Assembly: GCA_022376515.1 (NCBI GenBank) | Contig: WTXI01000242.1 | Coordinates: 1-55,757 of the forward strand | Direction of reading: 5' to 3' | Source: Lactifluus volemus | Lineage: Eukaryota > Basidiomycota > Agaricomycetes > Russulales > Russulaceae | Length of the DNA stretch: 55,757 bases | Notes under the pieces: model-generated | Database searches by the model: none | What the model saw: only the letters and a program-made list of their open reading frames with translations | Told to the model about the DNA's origin: nothing | In this document: in pieces, positions 33,801-46,933 of the stretch | Layout: each line of letters starts with the position of its first letter | How positions within the stretch are numbered: the stretch's first letter is position 1 | Program-made: the position numbers and the translations under genes

Positions 33801-36476
33801 CGCGTTTGATCAGGTGAAGCGACGTTACTTAACAGTGGACCGAGGCGACTAAGGATTTCAAGGACAAGAGCCGGATTAGAATCATCGGGGTCATCGACGG
33901 GTATATGCCTTCGCAGAGCAATCAAGGAACCGACAGAGAGGGGCTCGATCCCAGCAAATAGTTGTCCCATGATGGATCGAAATAGAATCTGCGCCTCGTC
34001 TGTTTTGAAGTACTCTTGGAGAATTTCTTCGTACAAATTATCCAACAGACCTTCTCTGAGGCCTCGAGAGTGTCCGAATAGGCGCTGTACACGCTTTTCG
34101 ATGGGAAGGCCGAGACTACCAGGGCTATTTATGAACCCGGATGCAACGGTTGCCCATTGAAATAAGCCCTCTGCGGCCATCGCTAGTTCGACACCATGAT
34201 ATTCGAACACGTCCGGAGGGAGCTCCTTCTGGAGATACATACGAATATCTTCCTCCGTCTTGGCGGCTAATTTGGCATCATCCATGTAGATGATGTTGAC
34301 GGATGACGCTTCGACGAATGCAGGTTCGATTCCATCCTCTGGCCTTGAGGTGACGAGTACACGGAATTCGGAAGGGAGGTCGACGAGATTTTTGGCGAGA
34401 AAGGTGTGTAATCCGTTTTTGCCAATTGCATCTCCACTCTCGTCCAATGCGTCGACGACAATGAGAATTGGCCCAGGAAGTTGTAGGTTTCTGAGCGGCT
34501 CCACAAGAAGCCGTGTAAAAAGTGTACGATAATCTCGACTACTGCGAAGAGACGAGTTATCCTTAACGACCTTCCCAAGGGTGTGTTTGAAAGCGGGATG
34601 GCGGTCGGAGAGATCGCGCGCTATTGTCGTGAAGAGTTGGTAGGCATCGTCTTTAGAACCCTCCTTCCGTTGAAAAGCGAAGTAAGAGCCGAGATGCTTG
34701 TCCTCGAAATGATGTGCCACCTCATGTGCAATCGAGGACTTTCCCGTGCCTACTTGGCCAAAGAGAACGAGTCCACGTGGAGATTTCTTATTCTCAACCC
34801 ACTTGAAAATATAGTCCAAAAAATCTTTGCGTGTTCCCAGAAGACAGCGTTTCTCATCACCGAATCGCCAGCCTCCCCTGTAAGGCAATTCTCTGATTAT
34901 TGCGCCTAGTTCTGTGTGTCCCCTGTCAGACTGACGACGCCACGATCCAATGATTATCAAAATTACTCACCAGCTTCTAGCACAGCAAGGTTGGTGAGGA
35001 CGGCAACATGAGCAAGGAATTTGCCTCTCAATCGGATGAGGTTGGCGCGATGTTGTTCGACTTCGTCATCAACTCGGCCGAAAATGTTTTTTAAGACCCG
35101 TCTTCCTGTACATTATATGTTCATAATGAACGACCGATGAGAAGTCAAGACGACGCACCGACTTGCATATCCTTCGCATAGGATATAATAAATTTGGCAC
35201 ATTTGGAGACGCACTGCAGCATCTCGTCGAGAGTAGCTGCCAGCGGAGACCTTGGCTCCATTTTCCTCAAGACATCCGCTTCCTTTGAAAATTCGAACGC
35301 ATCCAGTATGGCATTAAGTAGTTTTCGGATGTTTTCATCACGTTCAAACTGACGGAGCAAAGTCTGGCAGCGAAGTGAAAAAAAAGGGTGAGAATGTTCC
35401 ATATCCTCCGACAAAAAAGCAAGCTGGCGCACCTCGGGAATCCTCGAGAGTAATTTCCATGCTAACTTTGCATGAGAGAGAAACTGAAGGGAAGAAGTTA
35501 GCTTTAGTGAAAGATAGGCAAAAACAACGTTCCGCATACTTCTGCGACTGGACCGATGACGTCCATTAGCTGCTTGATAACATCAACCGCACGCTTCCAT
35601 GTCTTCAGCATATCCATAGCTTCACTAGCGCGATCGAGAGCGCGGGATATCTCTTCATGGCTATCCGCTCCCGATTCCGCAGGAATATCGACCTCCGTAG
35701 GAACATCACCTGTCTGCGATAAAGGAGATGGAAGGGCGACAACTCCCGTGGGTCGCCTGATTTCACTGTCGGATTGAACAGTAGGACTTACAGCATTTTG
35801 ATCAACAGGGTCCTCCGGTTCGGCCGTTCTAGGGTTCGGGGTGTTGACTGTTGCAGTTACGGTGATTATTAAGGAGAGTGTAGCGGGCTCCGACGGATGT
35901 CCATCAACACTGCCGAGAATAATGTCAAGTTCTGCATGTAGGGTGCTCAGTAAGGTGGATGAGTGAGAATTCTAAGAACCAGACGAACCGCGTGGAGGTT
36001 CACAGGCTATCTCTTGCCTCCCAACGAGGATATCTGCCCGCAGAATCTTCTTCGCATGAAGAGATATTGTGATTCGGGACAGTGGTTGTACAGTACTGTA
36101 GGGAAGTCAGTTCTGCGTATGATTCTTCAGGATATGGACAATTCTCACAATGAGTCGAGGGACTCGTCCCATTCCACGCGTTGCGCTACACTCCGCACAG
36201 GTCGTGTCCGCCGCACTTCCTCCCCATACGTCACCGTAACATAAAACCGCCTTTTTCTCCCAAAGATTGTCTTGAAGCGGGGAAGGTTGTGTGCTCTAAG
36301 GGCTGCAATAGGAAAGGGAATTACTACTTATCAGAGCAGGATTATAAAAGATAGGCACCAGTGACCTGCACGGTAAGCGAGATCATTGGTGTTTCTGAGA
36401 CCTGGACATCACTGATAGTCCCCATTCCGGAGTGTTGAGGACCTGGGTTATGGTACTGGTTTACAGCGAGGGACAT
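30865..36476 (-). CDS. NLR-like protein, C2 - helical region - NACHT - WD40 (gene C, intact)
   Basis: Nine exons: 36476-36359, 36302-36149, 36095-35989, 35931-35540, 35483-35433, 35363-35159, 35105-34971, 34911-33386 and 33336-30865; 5160 nt, 1719 aa, all GT-AG. Exons 2, 3, 5, 6 and 7 have exactly the lengths of those in A and B, though the sequence is more diverged. C2 strands (VQVT, LRAHNLPRF, VEWDES, RITISLHAK), the helical region, Walker A GQVGTGKSS and Walker B ILIVVDALDESG are all present. The WD40 exon is 219 nt longer than in A and B: 14 well-formed repeats, then two degenerate ones, then the conserved tail (SSDGWIYG, FVHGSNW). It is the member closest to the cyclase. An in-frame upstream ATG exists, but the chosen start aligns with the other three genes. 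Confidence 0.9.
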
Positions 36477-37182
36477 CGGATGTGAGTGACTTTGTGAAAA
36501 AAGTGTAGATTGGTAAACGCCGCTAAACGGGCCTCGACAGGTACTGTGTGGCGAGGTCCCGGGCCGCATAGCAACCACTGGCAGGACCTACGCCTCCGCT
36601 CTGACTAACCTACTGAACAGTATAGGGCGGTCATTGCGCAGATCTTTGAACTCTCTATAAGCGATTGATTTCATATCTCGGCAATCAAATATATTGATGC
36701 ATGATAGGCAGCTGCCCGCGCTTGCTGGTCCGGTCTGATCTTCGGAAGATCCTCGTGCAATTACGGCACAAAACCTGGCGACATCAATATCCTAACGGAC
36801 TTCCGTGCTCAGCAGGACATCAGCTATGACTCTGATGACCGTGGATCATGTACTGACAACAGCCCAAGGACAGTAATCCAAGCTCTCCACGCCCATTTGA
36901 AGGCATGGTACAAATAGCATACACGTTAGAAATTACAACTAAAACAAATGAGATGCCGCTGTATATATACATGGTATCGGATGCGGCCCAAGGGGTCCAC
37001 GGTATGTGTAGATAACATTGCAACTAGCACAAGATCCCAACGAAGAAAAAGAAGAAAAAAAGCATCGCGAAAAAAAAAAAAGATGTATAAATAATGCAAC
37101 GCAAAACAATAACTGAACAACAAAAACCGAGATAATGGATACGCAGTATATATATCATTGTCATAATCATAATAAATCATTA
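36477..37182. other. Intergenic region between gene C and adenylate cyclase
   Basis: No gene is seen. The left part is the gene C upstream region; the oligo-CAAA element of the other copies is not recognisable here. The right part (about 36,930-37,170) is A/T-rich with A-runs and TATA repeats and presumably serves as the 3' end region of the cyclase gene. Confidence 0.5.
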
Positions 37183-40100
37183 TCAACTGAGCAATTCCAG
37201 AACCTGCTGCAGCGTTTCCGGATCTAGCGGGCGTCCACTCCGCACGCGGACGGCCAAAGCAGCCTTGATCGTCTCAATGTCGGCGGCCACCTCGGATGGG
37301 CTCAAACGTGACGAAAGGGACTCGACCGAAACCTCGAGTTGTATGAGCAAAAAGTTGAGCAGGCCAAGTAGCTCCACCTCAGATGGCCGTTCGGACACGG
37401 TTGGAACGAGCGCATAGAGGTCGCTGTAGAGAAAGCGATCATAGTCTGCATCTGCTGGGGCAATAACCTGCGCACGTGACCCCTTGCGCACCGGTAGCGG
37501 GCGGAACACCCGTCCACCAGCAAGCGTCTGTAGGCGCACCGTCAGCTGGGCAAGCTCGCGGACCTGCTCCGGAGTCCAGCTACATTCCTCGCCCGGCATC
37601 TCCACGCACCACACTCGGGTGGCAAGTCATCTACGCCTGACTCCAACGCATCCTCTGGCCGCGGAACCGGCGCGGGCTGCTCGGTAGCGATAGGGACATG
37701 CAAGCGGCCCAAGAGCTTGTGCGGGTATACTGCCGTCATCACTTCGGGAATTTCGAGGCCCTTCAGCTTCTTTTCGCCAACGTCGATATACTCGGGTTCG
37801 AACGACCGCAGCGCGTCCACGGTGCTGGCCTGTAGCGGGTCATCCATCTCGACATTCAACTCGCGCAGAGCATCTGCGCTCAGCAGAATCTGGCCACCCG
37901 TCGCCGAATTGGTCACGCGAGATGCACGGTTCACCATCGGACCATAATAGTCCATGCGCCGCGAAACCAAGTCCATCTCGCAGACCGGCGAGCCGCAGTG
38001 GATGCCCATCCGGAGGCTCAATCCCCGCGCGATAAGAGTACCACCGTTGTCGCGGACCTCGCGACCTTCGGGTAGATCGAGGATCTCCTTTGGCCACGGC
38101 TCATCTAGCAGAAGCATCTGCACGCTGCTACACCACAACAATGCCGCCGAGACCGTCGAGAAAGCGACCATGAACGCGTCGCCTTCCGTTTTGACCTCGT
38201 AGCCACCGCAGATACGTACATGACGCCGCAACAATTGATGGTGCATCGTTACGGCTGTCCTCATTGCCGTCTCATTGACGTCCCACATGTGCGTCGAATT
38301 GACGATGTCCGTGAACGCAAGCACGACCTGGCCAACGGGTGGTGGGATTTCGGGGTCTAACCTGCCGGTCTCGTTGTCCCCAACTTCGTCTTTGCGGTTC
38401 CTGCGTGGTGGAGAGAACAGCTCTACGTCCTGAAGCGGGTGATCCTTCTCCTGTCCTCGAGAGCTAAACAACCCTGCCATAGAGATCACCATGATCATGG
38501 TCGTGCCCTCCGAACCATAGCTGACGGCAAAGTCGCGTAGCTTCTGCGCCGCAATCATCGGGTCTCCGCGCTCAGTCCGTGCGATGTCCACCGCAGTCTG
38601 GTAGGGGACATAATCCCACAACCCATTATTGGCGATAATCAGGAACTCGTCCAGCTCGGACAGTTTCAGTGAGCTGACATCGGGCCGCGCGTTGATGATC
38701 GGCAGGAGGTGATAGTACCCAAACGATCGGGATACATCTGCCTCGTCATTGACCAGTCCCTTTGGCGACACCCAGCCCTCGGCCGAACGAATGCGCGTGA
38801 TTTCGTTCCGGTCGAATGGTTCATGCTTGACCGAGACCACTTGCGCTAGGCCGCGTCGCGACATGACTGCGAGCGCATTCCCCACGTTCGCGACATATAG
38901 ATGGTGTCCACGAAAGTATGCAACGATGCCCGAAGCGCCGATACTCGATGCGCTGCCAGCGTTTCCCACCGCGTCCGAGCCAAGGAGTGTGCCGCGGACC
39001 GATGACTGGCCTGCGACATCTTGCGACCGCTCACGTTACTCGAGTATGCCGAGAAAAGGTGGTCATGGGTGAGACGGTTCAGCTTAAGGAAGGTGCGCCG
39101 AAGTGCGTCCGGATGTGACTCGCCCTTACTCAGGTCAAGCGCCTTGAGCTGCTCCGCAAACGTAGACACAAAGCGGTCGTGCAAAAATTTTGAAATGTGG
39201 GTGTTATGCGGCGACGCATGCGAGCGCCCAAACATTGCGAAGATGGCCTCGTCGCGTTTCTCTCGAAAAGTGGGCTGCACGAGATCGAACATCGACAGAT
39301 ATTCACGGTTCCCTAGGTGGTCCGCAATCCCGTATTGCAGCTGGTTAACGAGCGTGACTGAGGTGCGAACTCGCCGGTCCTCCGTATCGTCTGGGATGTT
39401 CACCGCGAGGGTCGTGGTGACGTCCATCAGCCCAAGCACCCGAAGCTGATTCAGCTCCTCAAATCCCGCAAGTCGTTCGAGGAGCTCGTTGTTGGGTCCT
39501 TCTCGGTCCCCCCGCCGTTGCCATGTCTGGATCTTTAGGTGCTTGTTCCCGGAGAGGTTAAGGTACTTGAGATTTTTATTAAAGTTCCTGTCATAACAAC
39601 AAAGTTGAGCGACCGCGGAGCCGGAGTCAATCTTTGCACATGAAAAGCTCACCAATTCCAATCAAACTCCCAGTTGCTTATATTGTACCTCAACCCGTTG
39701 CTCCGACGTCTAACACTGCAAGATTGATGACTTTCCCCAGCTCTTGTGGTAACGTCAATAGGCGGTTCCCGTTCAGATACAGGACTTCGAGTTTGCTCAG
39801 CCGTGGTAGGCCCTCTGTCGGCAAACCGGCAAGCTTGTTCCCGCTAAGGTAAAGCTCTTCAAGCAAGATGAATTCCTTGAAGAACGGTCTTGGAAGTTCC
39901 TGGATATCATTGAAGGACAAATTGAGCACTCTCAACTCTCGCAGCACCATTAGGAGCGGCAGTGCGTCATCCCCAAGTCGGTTCTCGCCTAGATATAATT
40001 GTTGGAGGGACTTCACCAACGGTGGTAGCGGACGTGACGACGTGGCGACTGAGCCGGCTGTGGATGCTTTCCGGTCTGGTAGGGTCGGCACCAAGGTCGC

Positions 40101-42615
40101 TGTTGAGCTCAATGCGCTCTCGTGCGCCCCAACTAACGGCAGGTTGGAGGCAGGCGCGGCAGACGCCGGACAAAGTGCCGGTGGGCGGATGTATGCGATA
40201 AGGTTCGAAGTCATGTTGATGCGCTCGAGCGAACCGCAACACCAGAGCGCACTGGGGAATTCGGTCAAGTTGTTTTTGTGCACATCGAGCCGCTCTAGTT
40301 TTTGTAACCGGCCAATGCTCGAAGGGAGGGCACCGAGCAGGTTGTCTGAGCAGGAGAAGGACTGCAACAAGCTGAGCTCGCCAAACGATTCCGGAATCGC
40401 CCGGAACTTGTTGCGATCTAGAATTAACTCCTCAAGACTTGTCAGCTGCCCGAGGGCTAGATCGTCAAGCGACGATAACTTGGCACTCGAGACGTTGAGG
40501 TAGGTCAGGGAGACAGGGGTCCGGCCGACAGGTCCAGGTGCCAACGATATTTGCGTGAGGTCATTATGCGAGTTGTCTATTCTCTTGAGTAAGGGCCCCG
40601 ACGATAGGTCCAATGCTTGCACAAAGTTGTGACCGACCAACAACTCCTCGAGGTTCGGCAAAAGGCTAACACCACCGAGCTCTGTGATGCTATTCCGCCG
40701 ACAGTCAAGAACGGCTAATTTAGCGAGGTGTCGGAAGCTGTCCGGAAGGCGTGTAACGCGATTGCCAACGATGATCAAGACTTTCAGCCGTTGCAACGAA
40801 CGGATGTCATCAGGAAGCTGCGATATCATGTTGAAGGAAATGTCCAGTTCTTCCAGACCGGACATCCGACAAACCTCCTCCGGAACGTCCTGAAACTTGT
40901 TATTCGAGATGTTCAAGAGTCGTAACATGTGCAATCGAGGGAAGTACCACGGCAGCTTCTCCATTCTATTATTCTGCACTCTCAGTTCTTGGAGATCTGG
41001 AAGACGGTAGAGAGCGATGTCATTGATGTCGCCGATCCGGTTGCTGGATAGATCCAGTCCCATCAGGGTAGTAAAGTTTTGCACACTTTGCGGCACCTTC
41101 TTGATACACATATTGGACAACCGAAGTTCTTGCAGAGATGTGCAGAGCTGGACAAAGTCGCCAGGAATGTCGAGCATAGGATTACGCGACAATGTCAGCG
41201 ACTTGATATCTTCAGCGTGCCCATATAGAATGACGGGGACAGTTCGTAGGCTTTTGTTCGTGAGATCAACGTTTCTATAGTCGGTAAAAATCATGTCTTC
41301 TTCCTAGTCAAGTTGTCAGGTCGTGGCAGTAGAGATAATTGTAAGGCCACGAACCGTAGGTCCCAGAACCGTGCTCTTATACACAAACTTCATCAGGAAG
41401 CTTAAATCACCCTCGCCGAGGGTGTCCAGCCCATCAGCTACATCGTAGCCAGCCTGATCAAGACGCCTTCGAACGATATCTGCCGGCCTCTCAGTTTGGG
41501 CGAGCATGCGCTCTAAGTGAGCAGATTAGCGGGACTCAGGGTTAAACAAGATGAAGCAACACACCTCTCCCCCGCTCCTTGATATATAGTCTATGGTCCT
41601 CGCGCTCCCCTGGATTGAGTATGGTTGAGTTGAGCTTGCCAGAGAGCTGTTCGACGGTAGTATTCAAGCCACAAGTCAGAATATAATACTCGTTATTCGC
41701 GCGGTATACCCTGATCTTATAGGTACGGGTGTCTGGAACCTGACTCGGTTGGGTACGTGAGATCATCGCGCGGCCATGTGATTTGCGCCTGTTCGCGGAA
41801 GGCTCATCTTCATCCGAGCTGGAGACATCGGGTTCGGGTTGGTCGCCCGAGACCCAACTGGGCGGTGCCTTCCACCCGGCCATGCCATTTTGCGCGCCTG
41901 ATGTGCGCGAGACAAGCTGCGGTGGTGGCAACGTGGGTCCGACAGGTTGCGGAGATATCCTATGGTAGTCGATAGCTCCTTCACGGCCACGCGTGCCTGA
42001 ATGGGACGACATGAACGGATCGCGGAATACGGGGCCGCCAGATTGCGGTGGGGAGGAAGACGACGAAGACGGTGTGGGTGCCCGGCCATCCGTGCGGTAG
42101 TAACTTGTGCTTGCCTCGCCCAAACCGACACCCGAGATTGGCAGGCTGTTGGTCGATTGAGGGATCAGCGACGGGTCAATTATCCCTTCCATGCGCTCTA
42201 GGTCGGTATCGAGGTTAAACTCGGACTGGAGGAACGAAACGGGCGGCACGGAAGTGCCTTTTGTTTTCTTCTTTTCGCGACCCCGAACGGTGAGTAGCGC
42301 GCTTCTGCTTGGAGAAGATGGGTCCATATTAAGGAAGGAGTTACTGCCGCTAGGTGGTGTGATAAAGGCAGGGAGTGGTTGGTGTAATTTATTAGTGGTG
42401 GCCTGCGTATCTTTGTCCTCAGACTCAAGCCTCGCCTTACTACGTGCTCGTTTGATGGCCTTTAGTGGATTGATGAAGGACTTTGGCTTCTTGAGCTCCT
42501 TATGGCCATTGCTAGTTGAGCTAGCCGCAATACTTGCATGGTCTTCGGCGCTGTTGGACTCGGTTGACCGGGTTGACCGACCACTTTGATTCCGCGGCGG
42601 CGAAAAGGAAGGCAT
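37183..42615 (-). CDS. cyr1: Adenylate cyclase (RA - LRR - PP2C-like - class III cyclase)
   Basis: Four exons: 42615-41565, 41512-41355, 41303-39653 and 39587-37183; about 1755 aa once three one-base frame breaks are allowed for. It makes cAMP from ATP for nutrient and morphogenesis signalling through PKA. The N terminus is disordered, then comes a Ras-association domain (TYKIRVYRANNEYYIL). A long leucine-rich repeat array fills exon 3. A PP2C-like domain follows (QYGIADHLGNREY, GASGIVAYFRG), then the class III cyclase core (FTDIVNSTHMWD, KTEGDAFMVAF, MGIHCGSP). Breaks lie at about 39703, 39003 and 37617. Two fit a homopolymer short by one base, and protein similarity resumes at once in the new frame. 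The total with three bases added is a multiple of three. I take them as probable sequence errors; a real null allele is the alternative. Confidence 0.9.
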
Positions 42616-43320
42616 TTTGGAGCTGAAGTTGAATGTCTTGGAGCCTTTCGGGGGGAGGGCAGGCTACGGGAGAGAAAAAAAAAATATGAGAATAGTTTAG
42701 GTGTAAACGGGGGAAAGTGACACACGGGTTCGTCCGACCAGAGCGAGTCAGTAGAAGATGGAGTTGGTACCAACAATTGGGATGTTCGAGGATAACTCTG
42801 GGTACCTAAAGCCATGAGAGGGTGGAATGAAGAGGAAAGGAAAGAAGGAGAGTGAGCGGAGGCTAAGGTTATGATCGTGTCTCTCAAGAAGATCAGAACA
42901 ATCCTGACAGATTATCGAGAATGGGGCGGCTGTCACTCAGGCACGAGGTGCACCGCTATACAAATACAGGTCATATTTTGCGCATACATTTCACTAACGT
43001 ACCGCATATATGCTGTCAATGACCCTTCTGTCTATAAATATCAAATATAATCGTTCGACGACGACGATGACGACGACAATGTGCGGTCACCGGCTGCATG
43101 ACGACTGGTCAATTCTCCGAGGTATTACTTTATTTAGTAATATTGATCCCGGCTAATCCAATTTATCGCGATCCGAACTGCCCGTCCGGTCCTACCTTCC
43201 CCTTTCAGTACCGAACCGGTTGCATCAAGGCCTTTCAGCCCGGGCCAACGACGCTCGCTGAGGCCTTCACAGCCTTCGTATCCGTACCCCGCCATTCGAC
43301 AACGTTAATCACCTACCGCC
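42616..43320. promoter_or_regulatory. Shared divergent promoter region, cyclase and NIPA transporter
   Basis: 705 bp lie between the two divergent start codons. A TATA-like TCTATAAATA lies near 43032-43041, about 280 bp before the transporter ATG, followed by a GACGAC repeat (43057-43078). On the cyclase side an A-run near 42669 precedes the ATG. No specific regulator site was recognised. Confidence 0.45.
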
Positions 43321-46001
43321 ATGCCCTCCTCGACCACCTCCGCCTCTTCTGCCTCTTCTTCCTCTAGCAAGTCGTTTCAAGCTCCCAGCAGTCTCAAGGT
43401 TTTCATCATTCTTATCCACAAGCCTCCTTACTAATTCTGTGCAGGTCGTTGGTATCGTTCTAGCGATAGTCAGCGGGGTTCTCATCGGCTCTAGCTTCGT
43501 CTTCAAAAAGAAGGGCTTGTTGCGCTCGCAGGCCGGGCACACAGCAGGCGAGGGTGTTGCATACTTGAAATCCGTACGTTCTCCTCCGAGTACAATCCCG
43601 ACCACTCACACGTACTCACGGTTCGAGACCAGGTATTATGGTGGAGTGGCATGATTCGTGCGTTGTACCTTGCTACCTATTCTTATTCAAAGCTTACAGT
43701 AACAGTGATGATTGTGGGGGAACTATGTAACTTTACTGGTGCGTGACCTGCCTTTTAACTACCATTTTCTCATAAATTTGATTCTCTTCTCCAAAGCTTA
43801 TGCCTTTGTCGAAGCACTTGTGGTTGTACGTCACTCCTATCTCATTTCCTCCCTTCCCGCGCCTTAGCAACTACTAGACCCCTCTTGGAGCGCTCTCTGT
43901 TGTGATATCAGCCATACTGTCTTCAATATTCCTCAACGAAAAGCTCACTTTCTTTGGTTGGCTTGGTTGTGCACTTTGTATTGTCTGTTGCATTTGATCT
44001 TTGGTGCGTTCCGTGTTCTGATCCTGTACAGATCGGATCAACTATCATTGCCCTGAATGGTAAGTCGGCCGATCTCTCCTTCGGGGTCTCCCAATCACTA
44101 ATCGATCGTCTAGGGCCGCAAGAAGCCAGCGTTGGACAAATAGTCGAGTTCCAGCACTTATTCCTCTCTCCAACTTTTGTCGTATACGCCTCAGTCCTCA
44201 TCCTCGCCTCATTGGCCATAATTTTCTACTTCGGGCCCAGGTCACTCTTTCTATCCGTCTCTCGTGCTCCTCGTTATGCTGAATATATCCCCAAGACATG
44301 GAAGCAAGAATATGATTTGGTACATTCTCGTTTGCAGCTTGATTGGTGGACTTAGTGTCAGTGTAACTACTGGGCTGGGAGCTGCAATCGTCACGAGTGT
44401 AATGGGCGATAATCAGGTTGGTTCCACAAGCCAAAGCAAGCGCTGGATCGTGCCTGACGTATTTTTGGTAGTTTAAACACTGGTTCATATATTTCCTCTT
44501 AGTATTCATCTCGGTGACGTTGGGTAAGTCCTCTGGTTGTAGCTTGCCCCTGGAAAGGGGGAGCTGAGCTTAACTTTTGTGTAGTGACCGAGGTCTTCTA
44601 CCTTAACAAAGCACTCGCCCTCTTCAATACTGGTAAGCATTCTCTCCGTGCTTCTCGATCGGAAGTCTCACTTTTCCTTTTCAAGCTATGGGTAAGCTTT
44701 CCGTTTACGGTTTACTCCATTTCCAAACCCAATGGCTCATTCGCACACACCAGTCACCCCTACATACTATGTAATATGTATGTTCTCGTTATGTTCTATC
44801 CGGTCTTCTCCAACTTTATTGTGCCACAGTTTCATTCAGCTCCATGGTGACCACCGTCGTACGTCATGGTGATGCTTCCAGGAACTGCGGGCGTAATGAT
44901 GTTCTCTAGGTCCTTTTCAAGGGTCTCAAAGCTTCCGCTGGTCAAATCATCACTATTGTGATGGCATTCCTAGTTATCTGTGTAGGAATCACCATCCTCC
45001 AGATGTCAAAGGTTGATCCCACCGAGCTCAAGAGCCTGGACCGCCGGTCCACGATTCTCCTCCAGGCAGCTCGGCAACAGACAGAAGCGTTTGAAGAGAA
45101 ATCCGCCTCTGGTCTTGAGGACCCTGGAATTGACACTTTACGTGGTTCCTTTGGTACAGTTGGCAGCATTATTCGTGCCCGCACCGCCCGCCGCATCAGC
45201 CAATCCAGTCGTCTCTCCGCCCATTCAAGCCGGTTTGGGGTCTCTACCTCACAGCTTGATCTCGAGCGGGCTGGTTCGAAAAACACACCCCCAGTTCCAT
45301 CTAACTTCGGTCACTATGGAGCTATGAAAAGACACCAACTTTTTGATCCTCCAGTACCCAGTTCAGACGCCGCCGAGTTTGATACGATATCCATGTCTAG
45401 CCAGCCGTCAGCGCGCAAGCCAGCAGCGATCAAGTTTGGCGAAGAAGACATGGTCCACTCTTACCATCGTACTACAGCCGGGAAAGACGACCTGGCTACG
45501 CACGAGCGCCGCGTCGTCCCTCGCGGCACTAGCCCGCTTGCGTCTCCGCCTTCGTTTATACCAAGTAGAAGCTCCCCGCCTGGAAACAGCACCGAAGGCC
45601 CGATGGATCAACGGCAATCCCCGGAGAGCCCCAAGGCACCGCACTCCCGGTTCGACTCTGGCCCTAACGGGTTGCGTTCGGCACCACCGCGTGTGGGTAT
45701 ATCCAATGACGCGTATCATGACCCCTTCGGGAATTCGCCGGCGACAGTGACATTGCCATCGTTCCCCTCTGGCATATCGTTGGACGAATTCGTTGAACCA
45801 CGGCGCCAGCCCCATCGCCGACAGTCGAGCTCACGTGACTATCCCAAGGGACACAAGTCGGAGGATGCAGAAGAAAGGGTGTCCCTTTGGGACCCACGAC
45901 GAAACAGCAGCAACAGTGAGGATATGGACCTTGGTGCACCTTCCGAGTCTCCTCCTGAAACCATCCGTTTGGTGAGTGCGTCGCGGGGTGGACAAATCTG
46001 A
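43321..46001 (+). CDS. NIPA-family magnesium transporter (DMT superfamily)
   Basis: Fourteen exons: 43321-43398, 43445-43573, 43633-43657, 43700-43738, 43797-43825, 43878-43982, 44032-44059, 44114-44240, 44296-44416, 44472-44523, 44585-44632, 44754-44777, 44830-44858 and 44910-46001; 1926 nt, 641 aa, frame intact. Membrane segments with family motifs are clear: [76 protein letters not shown] and [23 protein letters not shown] proteins carry Mg2+ across the plasma or endosomal membranes. About 340 C-terminal residues after the last membrane segment are hydrophilic and Ser/Pro/Arg-rich, a long tail often seen in fungal members. Exons 3-7 and 10-13 are very short, so the gene is easily mis-predicted. 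It is divergent from the cyclase and convergent with the Zn2Cys6 gene. Confidence 0.9.
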
Positions 46002-46933
46002 GCAACTCCAAAAAACCTGTTGGGGTATGCCTACCGTCTCTCTTTGTCATCCGAACCTTCCTTCGTTCAGTTCCCCTTTCCCTAGACTGTAGGACTTCTT
46101 TCGGTTAATGATCTAGTAACGTTTTCTGTTTTCTATTTATTGGTCATGAACTCCGACATGCCCGTCCCAGCACACGTGTTTTTTACTCTCGGCCATGTAT
46201 GATGTATAGATAGCACCAAACATTAGCTGACCGGTCTCTTGCCTTATTTCGCTTTTTGTGACAAGACAATTATCTAAAAACATCCGATAGTTTCAAGTCT
46301 ACTCCGACTGCAAAGTCCGCATCTGTGTGTGAACTTTACGATGTTTTGCGCATCACTCGCCCATCTGCCCATGTCGATCTTCTAGTTTTCTAACTAATCA
46401 CGGAACGACTATCTTTCGCTGTGATAAAAGTCTGCACCGGAGACAATTAAATTTCCTGGCCGTATGAACTGATCGATGAAATGGACCATGGAGAATAAAC
46501 TGGACGATTTCCAAAAACAAAATATGTTACGTGACTCAGTTTCTACTTATGAACCTTGTTTCGGATTTTATGTATTGGTGGGTCCCAGACCGCTCACCAG
46601 AAGAGAGGGGAACCAGGGACCGGGGCAGGATTATTTTTTTTATGTTTTGGTCTCAGATGCTAGTTAGGGAACCATCATTATGTATGTGGGCGCACTGGAG
46701 GCGTATCAAGTCTCACGGGCCCGCTGCCAGGACGGTACTTCGAGTCCGGAAAGAGAATAGATATGACCAAGAACAGACAAATGAAAATACAAGAAGCGAG
46801 TAGGGAAAAAGAGGCGCGTGTACGTAGGAAGGGACAAGAAAAACAAGATGACTGTGATTGAGAAGCGGTACTATGCCCCGTCTGATCGTTCGTGTATGAA
46901 CTATGGACAACGCTCCCTCACTTCGTTGCGTAC
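46002..46933. other. Convergent intergenic region
   Basis: No gene is seen between the 3' ends of the transporter (plus) and the Zn2Cys6 gene (minus). It should contain both 3' UTRs. Short open frames show no motif. Confidence 0.5.

Noticed and set aside
36477..36579. Upstream in-frame start for gene C (adding about 30 residues)
   Set aside because: The added residues have no counterpart in genes Z, A and B, whose conserved first ATG aligns with 36476.
37183..42615. Adenylate cyclase as a true pseudogene
   Set aside because: All four domains are well conserved, the only defects are three one-base breaks, and two of these fit homopolymer contraction. Error is the simpler explanation until reads are checked.
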